Positions 8,941 through 18,139 are shown, counted from the stretch's first letter. The stretch is DNA of 64,000 bases from Nocardioides marinus (GCF_013408145.1 NZ_JACBZI010000001.1:3796001-3860000), one strand, 5' to 3'. Numbers and translations are program-made. Notes: a model not told the origin generated them from the sequence alone.

Positions 8941-10389
8941 TCAGCCGCGGGCTGCCCACCAGGCGTGCAGCTCCTCGGTGGCGCGCTCCTCCCCGAGCGG
9001 GCCGTGGTCCATCCGCAGCTCGAGCAGGTGCCGGTAGGCCTCGCCGACCTCGCGACCGGGCCCGATGCCGAGGATCGTCATGATCTGGTTGCCGTCCAGG
9101 TCGGGGCGCAGGGAGTCCAGCTCCTCCTGCTCGGCCAGCCGCTCGATCCGCTCCTCGAGGTCGTCGTAGGTGCGGCGCAGCCGCTCGGCCTTGCGCCGGT
9201 TGCGGGTCGTGCAGTCGGCGCGGGTGAGGATGTGCAGCCGCTCGAGCTGGTCGCCCGCGTCGCGGACGTAGCGGCGCACCGCGGAGTCGGTCCACTCCCC
9301 GGAGCCGTAGCCGTGGAAGCGCAGGTGCAGCTCGACCAGCGTGCAGACCGCGTCGATCTGGTCGTTGGAGAAGCGCAGCGCCTTCATCCGCTTGCGGGTG
9401 ATCTTGGCGCCGACGACGTCGTGGTGGTGGAAGGTGACCGTCCCGTCGTCGAGGAAGCGGCGGGTCCGCGGCTTGCCGACGTCGTGCATCAGCGCGGCGA
9501 AGCGGCTCACGAAGTCCGGCTCGCCACCCAGCCGGTGCTCGAGGTCGATGGCCTGCTCCAGCACGGTCAGCGTGTGCTCGTAGACGTCCTTGTGCCGGTG
9601 GTGCTCGTCGCGCTCCAGCGCGAGGGCCGGGAGCTCGGGCAGCACCCGCTCGGCCAGCCCGGTGCGCACCAGCAGCGTCAGCCCGCGCCGCGGCCAGGGG
9701 GCGCAGACCAGCTTCACCAGCTCGTCGCGCACCCGCTCAGCGGAGATGATGTCGATCCGCTCGGCCATGGCCGTCATCGCCTCGACGACGGCCTCGTCGA
9801 CCTCGAAGCCGAGCTGCGCGGCGAAGCGCGCGGCCCGCATCATCCGCAGCGGGTCGTCGGAGAAGGAGTCCTCGGGGGTGCCCGGGGTCCGGATCACCCG
9901 GTGGGCGAGGTCGACCACACCGCCGTACGGGTCCTCGATCTCGCGGCCGGGCAACCGCACCGCCATCGCGTTGACGGTGAAGTCGCGTCGCCCGAGGTCG
10001 CCGCCCAGGTCGTCGCCGTAGGAGACCTCGGGCTTGCGGGAGGCCGGGTCGTAGGCCTCGGCGCGGTAGGTCGTGATCTCGACCTGCCACTCCCCCCGGC
10101 GGCAGCCGATCGTCCCGAACTCGCGGCCGACGTCCCACACGGCGTCGGCCCACCCGGCCAGCAGTCGCTCGGTCTGGGACGGTCGCGCGGAGGTGGTGAA
10201 GTCGAGGTCGTGGTGGGCACGGCCGAGCATCGCGTCGCGCACCGGACCCCCCACCAGGGCCAGCTCGTGGCCGGCGTCGGCGAAGCGACGACCGAGCTCG
10301 TCGATCACGGGGGCCAGCCGGTCGAGCTCGGCGGCCACCGCGCGCTGCACCTCGACGATGCTGAGGGGGGCCGGCTCTGCGTGGGACAC
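8941..10389 (-). CDS. cca: CCA-adding tRNA nucleotidyltransferase
   Basis: Adds or repairs the 3' CCA of tRNA (class II nucleotidyltransferase; called pcnA in M. tuberculosis, Rv3907c). The 482-aa product has LVGGPVRDAMLGR and the catalytic DLDF motif, then the template region RRDFTVNAMAVR, RMMRAARFAAQLGF, and a C-terminal HD domain (LMHDVGKP, FHHHDVVGA). GTG 10389 was chosen because a minus-strand TAGACT/TATAGA -10 lies 8-10 bases before it; a longer frame to 10452 would overlap the divergent promoter. It is divergent from DUF6049-murJ as in mycobacteria, but no mutT4 intervenes. None of the three encoded tRNAs checked in this window has a full CCA in its gene, consistent with need for this enzyme. 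Confidence 0.95.
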   Translation of the reverse strand: MSHAEPAPLSIVEVQRAVAAELDRLAPVIDELGRRFADAGHELALVGGPVRDAMLGRAHHDLDFTTSARPSQTERLLAGWADAVWDVGREFGTIGCRRGEWQVEITTYRAEAYDPASRKPEVSYGDDLGGDLGRRDFTVNAMAVRLPGREIEDPYGGVVDLAHRVIRTPGTPEDSFSDDPLRMMRAARFAAQLGFEVDEAVVEAMTAMAERIDIISAERVRDELVKLVCAPWPRRGLTLLVRTGLAERVLPELPALALERDEHHRHKDVYEHTLTVLEQAIDLEHRLGGEPDFVSRFAALMHDVGKPRTRRFLDDGTVTFHHHDVVGAKITRKRMKALRFSNDQIDAVCTLVELHLRFHGYGSGEWTDSAVRRYVRDAGDQLERLHILTRADCTTRNRRKAERLRRTYDDLEERIERLAEQEELDSLRPDLDGNQIMTILGIGPGREVGEAYRHLLELRMDHGPLGEERATEELHAWWAARG

Positions 10390-10397
10390 GGGCGAGC

Positions 10398-10459
10398 AGT
10401 CTATAGACCCGCGGCTCCCGGCCCGGCTGACCGGGTGCCACCGGTGCAGCAACTATCCT
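10398..10459. promoter_or_regulatory. Divergent promoter region cca / DUF6049
   Basis: Minus strand: TAGACT at 10403-10398, eight bases before cca GTG. Plus strand: TATCCT at 10454-10459, six bases before GTG 10466. Both spacings imply transcripts starting at or next to the start codon. No strong -35 elements seen. Confidence 0.5.
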
Positions 10460-10465
10460 CGCCGC

Positions 10466-12757
10466 GTGGTCCCCCGGTCGTCGTCGCCTGCCCTCCGGGC
10501 GTCGGCGACGCTGCTGGCCCTGACCCTGGCCACGCTCTCCGGCCTGCTGGCGCCGGCCGCGCCGTCCGTGGGCGCGACGGTCCCGCCCGAGCCGGTCGAG
10601 CCCCTCGAGGTGACGATCGAGACGCTCACGCCGGGGGAGATCCCGACCTCGGGCACGATCGAGGTCGGTGGCACCGTCACCAACGTCGACGACGAGACCT
10701 GGACGACCATCAACCTCTACCCGCTGGTCGGCGGGGAGCCGATGACCACGCCGGCCCAGCTGCGCGAGGCGCGACGCACCGACCCGCTCTCCTACGTCGG
10801 GGACCGGGTCACCAGCCCGGGCCCGTACGCCGTCATCGACCGGCTGGAGCCGGGCCAGAGCGCGACGTACTCCTTCACGGTGGCCCGCTCCCGGCTCGAC
10901 GTCGGCGCGCGCGGCGTCTACTGGTTCGGGGTGCACGCGCTGGGTCAGGACACCGCGGGTCGCGACTCGGTCGCCGACGGCCGCGCGCGGACCTTCCTGC
11001 CGCTGGTCGAGCAGTCCTCGGCCGGTCGGCGCCCCGACGGCGCCGACGTGACCTCACCGGTCCCGGTGGCGCTGGTGGTCCCCCTGCGGCGGCGCATCCT
11101 GCACGCGGGCGACGGCTCGCTGTCGGAGACCGACGTGTGGTCCGAGGAGCTCGGCAGCAACGGCACCCTGGGCCGGCTGGTGAGCATGGGCGCCCAGGCC
11201 GACGGGGCCCCGATCACCTGGCTGGTGGACCCGGCCCTCACCGTCGCGGCCGCCCACCTGGCCGCCGGCAACCCGGGCCGGTCCCTGGCCCCCACGCTCG
11301 ACCCGGACGCTCCTGACCCCGACGCCGAGACGCCCGACCCCGAGACGTCGTCGGGCGCGGACGCCCCGACCGACCCCGCCACCGGTGCCGACGGCTCCGA
11401 GGCTCCCGACGAGTCCGTGGGGCCCACGGCCGCGCCGTCCCCCACCGGATCGCTGGCGCCGGACCCGGTCGACGCCGACGACCTCGACCCCGCCGTGCGC
11501 TCGCTCGCCCGGGCGGCGCAGGGGTGGCTGGACTCCCTCGCCGAGGCCGTGCGCGGTAGCCAGCAGGTGCTGGCGCTGCCCTTCGGGGACCTCGACGTCG
11601 CCGGCGCCGCGCAGCAGGATCCCCGGCTCTACGCCCAGGCCCGCCGGCTCAGTGGGGGCACCCTCCCGCGCGTCGGTTCCGAGACCGACCCGGGGCTGTC
11701 CTCCCCGCTGGGCTACCTCGACGCCCAGGCGATCGGCATCGCCGACCCCGCCGAGACGATCCTGATGACCGACCTCGAGGTCGGGCTCGACGACGACGGC
11801 CGCGCCCCCACCGTGGTCTCCGTCGACGGTCGCGAGGTCGTCGTCTCGTCCTCCGGTGCCGCCCAGGGCGGCCCGGGCCCCGGGCGCCGGCTCAGCGCGG
11901 TGTCCATGCGGCAACGCATCCTCAGCGAGGCCGCCCTGCGCACCCTCGACCCCGACCCGCAGCCGCTGGTCGTGGTCCTCCCGCCCGGCTGGGCACCCGA
12001 CGACCCGGGGGCCGTCATCGACGAGCTCGACACCTCCTGGGTCGACCTCGACACCGTCGAGGACGCCGTGTCCGGCGTGGAGCCCACCGTGGTCGCGCCG
12101 ACCGACCTGCGCTACCCCGCCTCCCAGCAGGCCTCCGAGCTCGACGCCGGCGCCGTCGCCGCGGTCGACGACCTGGTCGCCGCCGGCGAGGTCCTCCAGG
12201 ACGTGCTGACGCTCAACGACCGCGTCGGCGACGTGGTGGCCGGGGAGGCGTTCGCCGCGGCGTCGTACACCACCCGGCCGGTGCGCCGGCGGGCCCGGGA
12301 GAGCCTCACCTCCGGCACCCGCTCGGTGCGCGACCTGCTCGCACGCATCGGCGTCACCACGCCCACCGGCGTCACCCTCTCCAGCGCCAGCGGACGGCTC
12401 CCCGCGACCGTCGTCAACGACCTCGAGGAGCCGGTGACCGTGCGGCTCGACGCCCGCTCCGACCTGCCGATGACCCTGGGCGTCCCCGACTCCATCCAGG
12501 TCCCGGCAGGGGGCCGCGTCGGGGTGCTGCTGGAGGCCACGACCCAGCGACAGGGCATCCACAACGTCTCCCTGCTGGTCACCTCCGTGGACGGCGTGCC
12601 GCTCGGTGGCCGTGCCGACCTCCCGATCCGCTCGGCCCAGGTGAGCAGGGTGATCTGGCTGATCATGGGCAGCGGTGCGGTGCTGCTCTTCGGCATGATC
12701 GGCCTGCGCCTGGTCCGCCGGGTGCGCGAGGCCCGCCGTGCCGGGGCGCCCTCATGA
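10466..12757 (+). CDS. DUF6049 family membrane-anchored envelope protein
   Basis: Homologue by position and architecture of Rv3909, a protein of unknown function next to murJ. The 763-aa product has an N-terminal signal segment (residues about 10-35), a large extracytoplasmic region with an Ig-like start (VEVGGTVTNVD type strand pattern), an acidic Pro/Asp/Thr-rich linker near 290-335, and one C-terminal membrane helix (VIWLIMGSGAVLLFGMIGLR) with a basic cytoplasmic tail. GTG 10466 sits six bases after TATCCT, so it is probably leaderless. Its stop overlaps the murJ start by four bases (ATGA), implying translational coupling and a linked role in peptidoglycan export, which is inference. Confidence 0.82.
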   Translation: MVPRSSSPALRASATLLALTLATLSGLLAPAAPSVGATVPPEPVEPLEVTIETLTPGEIPTSGTIEVGGTVTNVDDETWTTINLYPLVGGEPMTTPAQLREARRTDPLSYVGDRVTSPGPYAVIDRLEPGQSATYSFTVARSRLDVGARGVYWFGVHALGQDTAGRDSVADGRARTFLPLVEQSSAGRRPDGADVTSPVPVALVVPLRRRILHAGDGSLSETDVWSEELGSNGTLGRLVSMGAQADGAPITWLVDPALTVAAAHLAAGNPGRSLAPTLDPDAPDPDAETPDPETSSGADAPTDPATGADGSEAPDESVGPTAAPSPTGSLAPDPVDADDLDPAVRSLARAAQGWLDSLAEAVRGSQQVLALPFGDLDVAGAAQQDPRLYAQARRLSGGTLPRVGSETDPGLSSPLGYLDAQAIGIADPAETILMTDLEVGLDDDGRAPTVVSVDGREVVVSSSGAAQGGPGPGRRLSAVSMRQRILSEAALRTLDPDPQPLVVVLPPGWAPDDPGAVIDELDTSWVDLDTVEDAVSGVEPTVVAPTDLRYPASQQASELDAGAVAAVDDLVAAGEVLQDVLTLNDRVGDVVAGEAFAAASYTTRPVRRRARESLTSGTRSVRDLLARIGVTTPTGVTLSSASGRLPATVVNDLEEPVTVRLDARSDLPMTLGVPDSIQVPAGGRVGVLLEATTQRQGIHNVSLLVTSVDGVPLGGRADLPIRSAQVSRVIWLIMGSGAVLLFGMIGLRLVRRVREARRAGAPS

Positions 12758-14412
12758 GCGGTACGCCGACGGGTGAGGCGGCCGAGGAACGCTCGGTCCT
12801 GAGCAGCTCGGCGGTGATGGCGGCCGGCACCACCTTCTCCCGGCTCTCGGGCTTCATCCGCTCGGTGCTGCTGGCCGCGGCGCTGGGCAACCTCGTCCAC
12901 GCCGACGTGTTCACGATCGCCAACACGATCCCGAACATGCTCTACATCCTCCTGGCCGGCGGCGTCTTCAACGCCGTGCTGGTGCCGCAGCTGGTGCGGG
13001 CGATGGGCAACGACCCCGACGGTGGGGAGGCCTACACGAACCGGGTCGTCACGCTCGCCGCGCTGTTCCTCGGCGTGGTCACGATCGCCCTGGTCCTGGG
13101 CGCGCCCTGGGTGGTGGACCTCTACACCTCCGACGACTGGCCGCCGGACGCGATCGAGTCCACGGTGGCCTTCGCGCGGCTGTGCCTGCCGCAGGTCTTC
13201 TTCTACGGCATGTTCGTGCTGGTCGGGCAGATCCTCAACAGCCGCGGCAGCTTCGGGCCGATGATGTGGGCCCCGATCGCCAACAACGTCATCTCCGTGG
13301 CGACGCTGGTCGTCTACCTGGTCGTCTTCGGGGCGGCCGACGGCGACGAGCGCACCGCGGGCTACACCGGCGGCCAGGAGCTCCTGCTCGGCCTGGGCTC
13401 CACGCTGGGCATCGCCGTCCAGCTGCTGGTCCTGCTGCCCTACCTGCGTGCGGCCGGGTTCCGCTACCGCCCCCGCTTCGACTTCCGTGACACCGGGCTC
13501 GGCCACACGCTGCGGCTGGGGACGTGGACGGTCCTGTTCGTCGTCGTCAACCAGCTGGCCTACACCGTCGTCGTGCGGCTGGCCTCGACCGGCACCGGGA
13601 CCGGCGACCCCGAGGGCACCGGCTACACCGTCTACTCCTCGGCCTTCCTCATCGTGATGGTGCCGCACTCGGTGATCACGGTCTCCTTGGCCACCGCGAT
13701 CCTGCCGCGCCTCTCCCGCGCGGCCGCCGAGGGCGACCTGGCCCGGCTGGGCGCCACCCTCGCGCGCACGATGCGCACCTCGTTCGCGGTGATGGTGCCC
13801 TTCGCGGCGCTGCTGCCGCTGCTGGCCCCCGAGCTGGCGCGACTGCTGCTGGGGTACGGCGCGGCGGCGGACACCGTCGACAACTACGTCCCCACCCTGG
13901 CGCTCTTCGGCCCCGCGGTACTGCTGTTCACCGCGCACTACCTCGTGCTGCGCGGGTTCTACGCCCTGGAGCAGACCCGCACCGTCTTCTGGAACCAGTG
14001 CGCCGTCGCGGCCACCAACGTCGCGGTCGCGGTGGCGGTCGTGACGCGGACCGACGCCGCGTGGACCTCGCCCGGCCTGGTGGTGGCCTACGGCTCCGCG
14101 TACCTCGTCGGGGCGGTGCTGTCCTTCCGCACGCTCTCGGGTCGGGTCGGCGGGCTGCAGGGCCGGGAGCTGCTGCGCTTCTGCGTCCGGATCGGCCTGG
14201 TCGTCGCCGTGTCCACCGCGCTCGCCTGGGGCGTGCACGCCGGGTTGGACCTCTGGGCCGGCGAGGGGCCGCCGCTGCCGGGCCGGCTGTGGTCGGCGGC
14301 GGTGGTCGCCGCGGTGGCCGGGACCGACGTGGTCGTGTTCCTGCTGCTGGCCCGGGTGCTGCGGATCCGCGAGGTCACCGCCGTCCTGGCGCTGGTCACG
14401 CGACGCGGCTGA
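12754..14412 (+). CDS. murJ: Lipid II flippase MurJ
   Basis: Polytopic membrane protein of the MOP superfamily that flips lipid II to the outer face of the membrane. The 552-aa product has the MurJ opening (SSAVMAAGTTFSRLSGFIRS), the NTIPNMLYILLAGG segment and about 14 hydrophobic helices. It ends soon after the last helix (VTAVLALVTRRG) and has no cytoplasmic pseudokinase tail, unlike mycobacterial MviN (Rv3910). That tail is encoded by the next gene. ATG 12754 overlaps the previous stop by four bases. Together with FtsW/RodA, PbpA and the kinase cluster at 52-61 kb it forms the elongation/septation machinery. Confidence 0.95.
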   Translation: MSGTPTGEAAEERSVLSSSAVMAAGTTFSRLSGFIRSVLLAAALGNLVHADVFTIANTIPNMLYILLAGGVFNAVLVPQLVRAMGNDPDGGEAYTNRVVTLAALFLGVVTIALVLGAPWVVDLYTSDDWPPDAIESTVAFARLCLPQVFFYGMFVLVGQILNSRGSFGPMMWAPIANNVISVATLVVYLVVFGAADGDERTAGYTGGQELLLGLGSTLGIAVQLLVLLPYLRAAGFRYRPRFDFRDTGLGHTLRLGTWTVLFVVVNQLAYTVVVRLASTGTGTGDPEGTGYTVYSSAFLIVMVPHSVITVSLATAILPRLSRAAAEGDLARLGATLARTMRTSFAVMVPFAALLPLLAPELARLLLGYGAAADTVDNYVPTLALFGPAVLLFTAHYLVLRGFYALEQTRTVFWNQCAVAATNVAVAVAVVTRTDAAWTSPGLVVAYGSAYLVGAVLSFRTLSGRVGGLQGRELLRFCVRIGLVVAVSTALAWGVHAGLDLWAGEGPPLPGRLWSAAVVAAVAGTDVVVFLLLARVLRIREVTAVLALVTRRG

Positions 14413-14445
14413 GCGGTCCCTCCCCGCTCCTCGGCCCGCCCGCCC

Positions 14446-14451
14446 TACGAT
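14446..14451 (+). promoter_or_regulatory. -10 element upstream of pseudokinase gene
   Basis: TACGAT in the 110-bp spacer after murJ, about 70 bases before the chosen start. It suggests that the pseudokinase, and the overlapping sigM, can be transcribed separately from murJ. No convincing -35. Confidence 0.4.
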
Positions 14452-14522
14452 GAGGGGAGCACCCGTCCGGGGTGCCCACCCAGCCAGCCAGAACCCCACG
14501 ACCTGCAGCTGTGAGGAGCCGC

Positions 14523-16394
14523 GTGCCCGCCTCGATCCGGCCCGGAGACGTCCTCGCGGACCGCTACCGCCTGGTCGACCTGCTCAGCGAGAGCGGTAAC
14601 GGCCGGTTCTGGCGCGCCCACGACCGGATCCTCGAGCGGCACGTCGCGCTGCACGTCATCGCCGCCGACGACGACCGGGCCGAGGGGCTGCTGGCTGCAG
14701 CCCGCCGCTCCGCCACCATCTTGGACCCGCACATCCTGCGGGTGCTCGACGCCGAGCGCAGCGGTCAGCTCTGCTACGTCGTCAACGAGTGGGGCTCGGG
14801 GACCTCGCTGGACATCATGCTCGCCGCCGGCGGGGAGCTCAGCCCGCGCCGCGCCGCCTGGGTCGTCGGCGAGGTCGCGGCCGCCTGCGCGCGGGCGCAC
14901 GCAGCCGACGTGCCGCACGGGCGGCTCAACCCCGAGAACGTCCTCATCGACACCTCCGGGGCGGTCCGCGTGATCGGCTGGTGCGTCGACGCGGCGCTGC
15001 ACGGACGCCCCACCGGGCGGGTCGCCGACGACGTCGCCGACCTCGCCGGGCTGCTGTACGCCGCGCTCACCGGGCGGTGGGCGGGACCCTCCAGCTCGGC
15101 GGTGCCTCCCGCCCCGACCGACCACGGGAGGGTGCTGCGTCCGCGCCAGGTCCGCGCCGGCATCCCCCGCGACCTCGACACGCTCTGCGACGAGGTCCTC
15201 AACCCCCAGCCCGGCTGCGGCGCCATGCCCGCCGAGGCCTTCCGCGCGGTGCTGGAGGAGTTCGTCGGCGACCCCAGCGGCCTGCAGGAGTCGATGACCT
15301 CCCGCCTGGTCAGCGGTGCCCACGCGACGGTCGTGCTGCCGCAGGTCCCCGAGTTCACCGTGCGCGAGGCCGAGGACCTGGTGCGCGGCGCACCCGCCGA
15401 GGGCCCCGCCGCCGCCGGGAGCGAGCCCCAGGGCGCCGAGGCCCAGCCGGAGCCGGCCGCCTCGCCGGCCCCCGAGCGGGCCGAGGAGACCACCGGGGAG
15501 GTCACCCAGGCCGAGCTGCCGGGCTTCCTCGTGGCCGAGGGCGAGAGCAGCGCCCCGACGCCGCCCCCGCCCTTCGAGGAGCCGCCCGCCCGGCCGCTCT
15601 TCGCGCCCGACCCACCCGAGGGCGCGCCCGTCCGCCGCGCCCGGCACCCCCATCCCGGGCGGGACTCCCAGCAGTACTGGCCCTGGGACACCGAGGCCGG
15701 TGCCCGCACCGGCGGCGCGGGTGCCGGCTGGGTCGACACGGGGTGGCCGACGGGCACCGGCCCGGTCGTCGAGGAGGAGGTGCCCGGGCGCAGCTCCTTC
15801 CGGGTCGCCGCCATCCTGCTCGCGACGCTCGTGGTCGTGGTCGCGGTGACCGTCGCCTTCAACCTCGGTCGCGGTCGCACCCCGCTCGGCACCGTCCCCG
15901 AGGACGAGTCGCCCTCGGACACCGCCAGCGCGCAGGCCACCACCGGGCCCCTGGAGGTCGCCTCGGTCACCGACCTGGACCCCCAGGGCTCCGACGGTGG
16001 GGAGTACCCCGAACTCACCGGGCTCGTCGTCGACGGCGACCCGAGCACGACGTGGCGCACCTCCACCTACAAGCAGGACTTCGGGCCCGGTGGCCTCAAG
16101 GACGGGGTCGGCCTGGTCCTCGACCTCGGTGAGACCCGCGAGGTCGCCGAGGTGGCGCTGCGCCTGGTCGGTTCGCCCACGGACCTCGAGCTCTACGTCG
16201 TCGACGAGCCGCCCACCGGCGTACCCGCCGAGGAGGGGCTGTCGCCGGCCGCGACCGTCTCGGCCGGCGACCAGGAGCAGGTCTCGCTGGAGGAGCCGGC
16301 CGAGGGCCGCTACCTCGTCGTCTGGATCACCTCGCTCCCGGCGGTGTCGGACGGCTTCCGTGCCGAGGTGGCCGAGGTGGTCCCGCGCGGATGA
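14523..16394 (+). CDS. Membrane pseudokinase with extracellular discoidin-like domain (MviN C-terminal half homologue)
   Basis: Protein of about 623 aa equivalent to the C-terminal half of mycobacterial MviN, here a separate gene. The kinase fold is recognisable but catalytically dead: His44 replaces the VAIK lysine (VALHVIA), HGRLNPEN (132-139) lacks the HRD aspartate, and IGW replaces DFG near 151. A Pro/Ala/Glu-rich linker, one membrane helix (about 427-448) and an extracellular F5/8-type domain (ELTGLVVDGDPSTTWRTSTY) follow. In M. tuberculosis the phosphorylated pseudokinase binds the FHA protein FhaA; FhaA and PknB are encoded at 52-61 kb here. GTG 14523 has GAGGAG just upstream; GTG 14472 is an alternative. 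Overlaps sigM by four bases. Confidence 0.85.
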   Translation: MPASIRPGDVLADRYRLVDLLSESGNGRFWRAHDRILERHVALHVIAADDDRAEGLLAAARRSATILDPHILRVLDAERSGQLCYVVNEWGSGTSLDIMLAAGGELSPRRAAWVVGEVAAACARAHAADVPHGRLNPENVLIDTSGAVRVIGWCVDAALHGRPTGRVADDVADLAGLLYAALTGRWAGPSSSAVPPAPTDHGRVLRPRQVRAGIPRDLDTLCDEVLNPQPGCGAMPAEAFRAVLEEFVGDPSGLQESMTSRLVSGAHATVVLPQVPEFTVREAEDLVRGAPAEGPAAAGSEPQGAEAQPEPAASPAPERAEETTGEVTQAELPGFLVAEGESSAPTPPPPFEEPPARPLFAPDPPEGAPVRRARHPHPGRDSQQYWPWDTEAGARTGGAGAGWVDTGWPTGTGPVVEEEVPGRSSFRVAAILLATLVVVVAVTVAFNLGRGRTPLGTVPEDESPSDTASAQATTGPLEVASVTDLDPQGSDGGEYPELTGLVVDGDPSTTWRTSTYKQDFGPGGLKDGVGLVLDLGETREVAEVALRLVGSPTDLELYVVDEPPTGVPAEEGLSPAATVSAGDQEQVSLEEPAEGRYLVVWITSLPAVSDGFRAEVAEVVPRG

Positions 16395-17107
16395 GCACCT
16401 CGACCGGGCCGCTGGCCCCCACGGACTGGACCGAGCAGGAGGACCGGGACCTCCTCGCCGCGCACGTCGACGGGCACGACGGCGCGTTCGCCGAACTCTT
16501 CCGTCGCCACCGCGACCGGCTCTGGGCGGTGGCGCTGCGCACGACCGGCAACCCCGAGGACGCCGCCGACGGGCTCCAGGACGGCATGATCGCGGCGTAC
16601 CGTCGTGCCGCCTCCTACCGCGGCGACGCCGCGGTGACCACGTGGCTGCACCGCATCGTGGTCAACGCCTGCCTCGACCGCCTGCGTGCCGCTCGCGTGC
16701 GCCGGGCCCAGCCCCTGCCCGAGGACCTCGAGGAGTACGGCGCCAGGTCGGCCAGCCCGGTGGAGGGCCGCTCCCCGGAGCAGCCCGACGCCGCCGCGGT
16801 CCGTGCCGACGAGCGGCGGCTGGTGCTGGGCGCCCTGGCGACCCTGCCCGCCGACCAGCGGGCCGCGCTCGTGCTGGTCGACATGGAGGGCTACCCCGTC
16901 GCCGAGGCCGCGGCCGTCCTGGGCTGCGCCGTCGGGACCGTGAAGTCGCGGTGCTCGCGCGGACGCGCCCGTCTGGCGACCGTGCTGGCCCCGCTGCTGG
17001 CCGACCTGGAGGCGGGTGAGCGGGGACACCTCGCGCGACGGAACCCCTCACCGGAGCCGGACGTCGGACCCACGGACGCCCGCGGGCCACCCGCCCCGCA
17101 GCCCTGA
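16391..17107 (+). CDS. sigM: ECF RNA polymerase sigma factor SigM
   Basis: Extracytoplasmic-function sigma factor, 238 aa. Region 2 is DAADGLQDGMIAAYRRAASY with the TTWLHRIVVNACLDRLR -10-recognition helix, and region 4 is LPADQRAALVLVDMEGYPVAEAA followed by GTVKSRCSRGRARL. Position between the MviN-like gene and the trx genes equals Rv3911 (sigM). The C-terminus is a Pro-rich tail. ATG 16391 overlaps the pseudokinase stop, so the two are coupled. The next gene encodes a one-helix membrane protein that probably holds SigM inactive. Its regulon is not visible from this sequence. Confidence 0.9.
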   Translation: MSTSTGPLAPTDWTEQEDRDLLAAHVDGHDGAFAELFRRHRDRLWAVALRTTGNPEDAADGLQDGMIAAYRRAASYRGDAAVTTWLHRIVVNACLDRLRAARVRRAQPLPEDLEEYGARSASPVEGRSPEQPDAAAVRADERRLVLGALATLPADQRAALVLVDMEGYPVAEAAAVLGCAVGTVKSRCSRGRARLATVLAPLLADLEAGERGHLARRNPSPEPDVGPTDARGPPAPQP

Positions 17108-17148
17108 GGCAGCACCCCGCACCAGCACCCAGACCGGAAGGAACCGTC

Positions 17149-17970
17149 GTGGCACAGCACCTGAGCCCCGAGCAGGAGGCGCGCCTGCGTCGGCTGCTCG
17201 CGCGCTCGCGCCACGACGAGCAGGTCCCCGAGGACGTGGCCGCCCGGCTCGACGACGTCCTGGCCCGGCTGGAGGCCGGGGACCCCGAGCTCACCGGCCC
17301 CCGGGCCCGCAAGGCCGAGGTCTACGCACTGGCCGCGCGCCGGCGTCGCACGGCCGCCGCGCTGCTCGCGGCCGCGGCCGCGGTCGTCGTCGTGGGCGTG
17401 GGGATCGAGCAGGTCGTGGGCAGCCCCGGCGGCGGGGAGTCCCTCACGGCCGGGGGCGACGCGTCCGCCGTGGAGGAGGAGCCAGAGACCGCGGACCGCA
17501 CCGAGGGCCGGGCCTCCGGTGACGACCTCGACGCCGCCGGCGGCGAGGAGTCCGCCTCCGAGCTGATGCAGGACTACGCGGCGGGAGCCGAGCTCAGCAC
17601 CGACGGGTCGGTCACGGAGTTCGATGCCGGCCTGGCCGACCTCGTGGTGCTGCGCGGCCGCCTGGCCGACGTGCGCGAGGAGCGCTTCACCCGCGCCGCC
17701 GCCCGGATCCAGCGCCAGGTGCTGGGCGGCTCGGCGAAGGCGCGTGACGGCCTCACCTCCTCGCTGCGCCGCGCCGCGCCCAAGGTCCAGCGGGCCTGGC
17801 AGGGCTGCGCGCCGGCCGACTGGGGTCCCGGCACCCCGGTGGCCGTCCTCTACGAGCGCTCCCCGGCCGTGCTGGTGTTCCGACCCGCCACCGGCGACGC
17901 CCAGGTCGCCGACCTGGTCCAGTGCGGCACCGGCGAGATCCTGCGCTCGGTCACCCTCCCCGGCCGGTGA
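17149..17970 (+). CDS. Probable membrane anti-sigma-M factor
   Basis: 273-aa single-pass membrane protein directly after sigM, matching the place of Rv3912 (RsmA). A cytoplasmic helical N-terminus (LSPEQEARLRRLLARS, about residues 4-65) is followed by a basic patch and a hydrophobic helix (about 68-85), then an acidic low-complexity linker and an exported domain of about 130 residues with two cysteines. There is no HxxxCxxC zinc motif in the N-terminus, so it is not a ZAS-type anti-sigma. GTG 17149 follows GGAAGGA. The function is inferred from neighbourhood and topology, not from recognisable anti-sigma sequence. Confidence 0.65.
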   Translation: MAQHLSPEQEARLRRLLARSRHDEQVPEDVAARLDDVLARLEAGDPELTGPRARKAEVYALAARRRRTAAALLAAAAAVVVVGVGIEQVVGSPGGGESLTAGGDASAVEEEPETADRTEGRASGDDLDAAGGEESASELMQDYAAGAELSTDGSVTEFDAGLADLVVLRGRLADVREERFTRAAARIQRQVLGGSAKARDGLTSSLRRAAPKVQRAWQGCAPADWGPGTPVAVLYERSPAVLVFRPATGDAQVADLVQCGTGEILRSVTLPGR

Positions 17971-18049
17971 CGCACCGGCGGCGGGGCCCGTCGCCCCGGT
18001 AGCCGACCGGTGAACGTGGGGTGAGCCGTCCCGCACTCCGGGCTGGCGC

Positions 18050-18075
18050 GGAATGCCCCTCGCCTACGATCGGTT
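18050..18075 (+). promoter_or_regulatory. SigR/SigH-type oxidative-stress promoter for trxB
   Basis: GGAAT (18050-18054), exactly 18 bases, then GTT (18073-18075), which is the published consensus of the thiol-oxidative-stress sigma factor SigR of Streptomyces and SigH of mycobacteria. A housekeeping-like -10 TACGAT (18065-18070) lies inside the spacer, so two promoters may overlap. The trxB start is 65 bases downstream. Confidence 0.72.
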
Positions 18076-18139
18076 CAACCCCCGTGCGGCCGACCGGTCG
18101 CCCACCGTCTGCCACCGAGGCGAGGAGATCAGGACACCC

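Noticed and set aside
8884..11316. Long plus-strand frame opposite cca
   Set aside because: It is antisense to a clear CCA-adding enzyme with all motifs and shows no family features.
16391..17970. ZAS-type anti-sigma factor after sigM
   Set aside because: The HxxxCxxC zinc motif is absent; only a topology-based anti-sigma call was kept.
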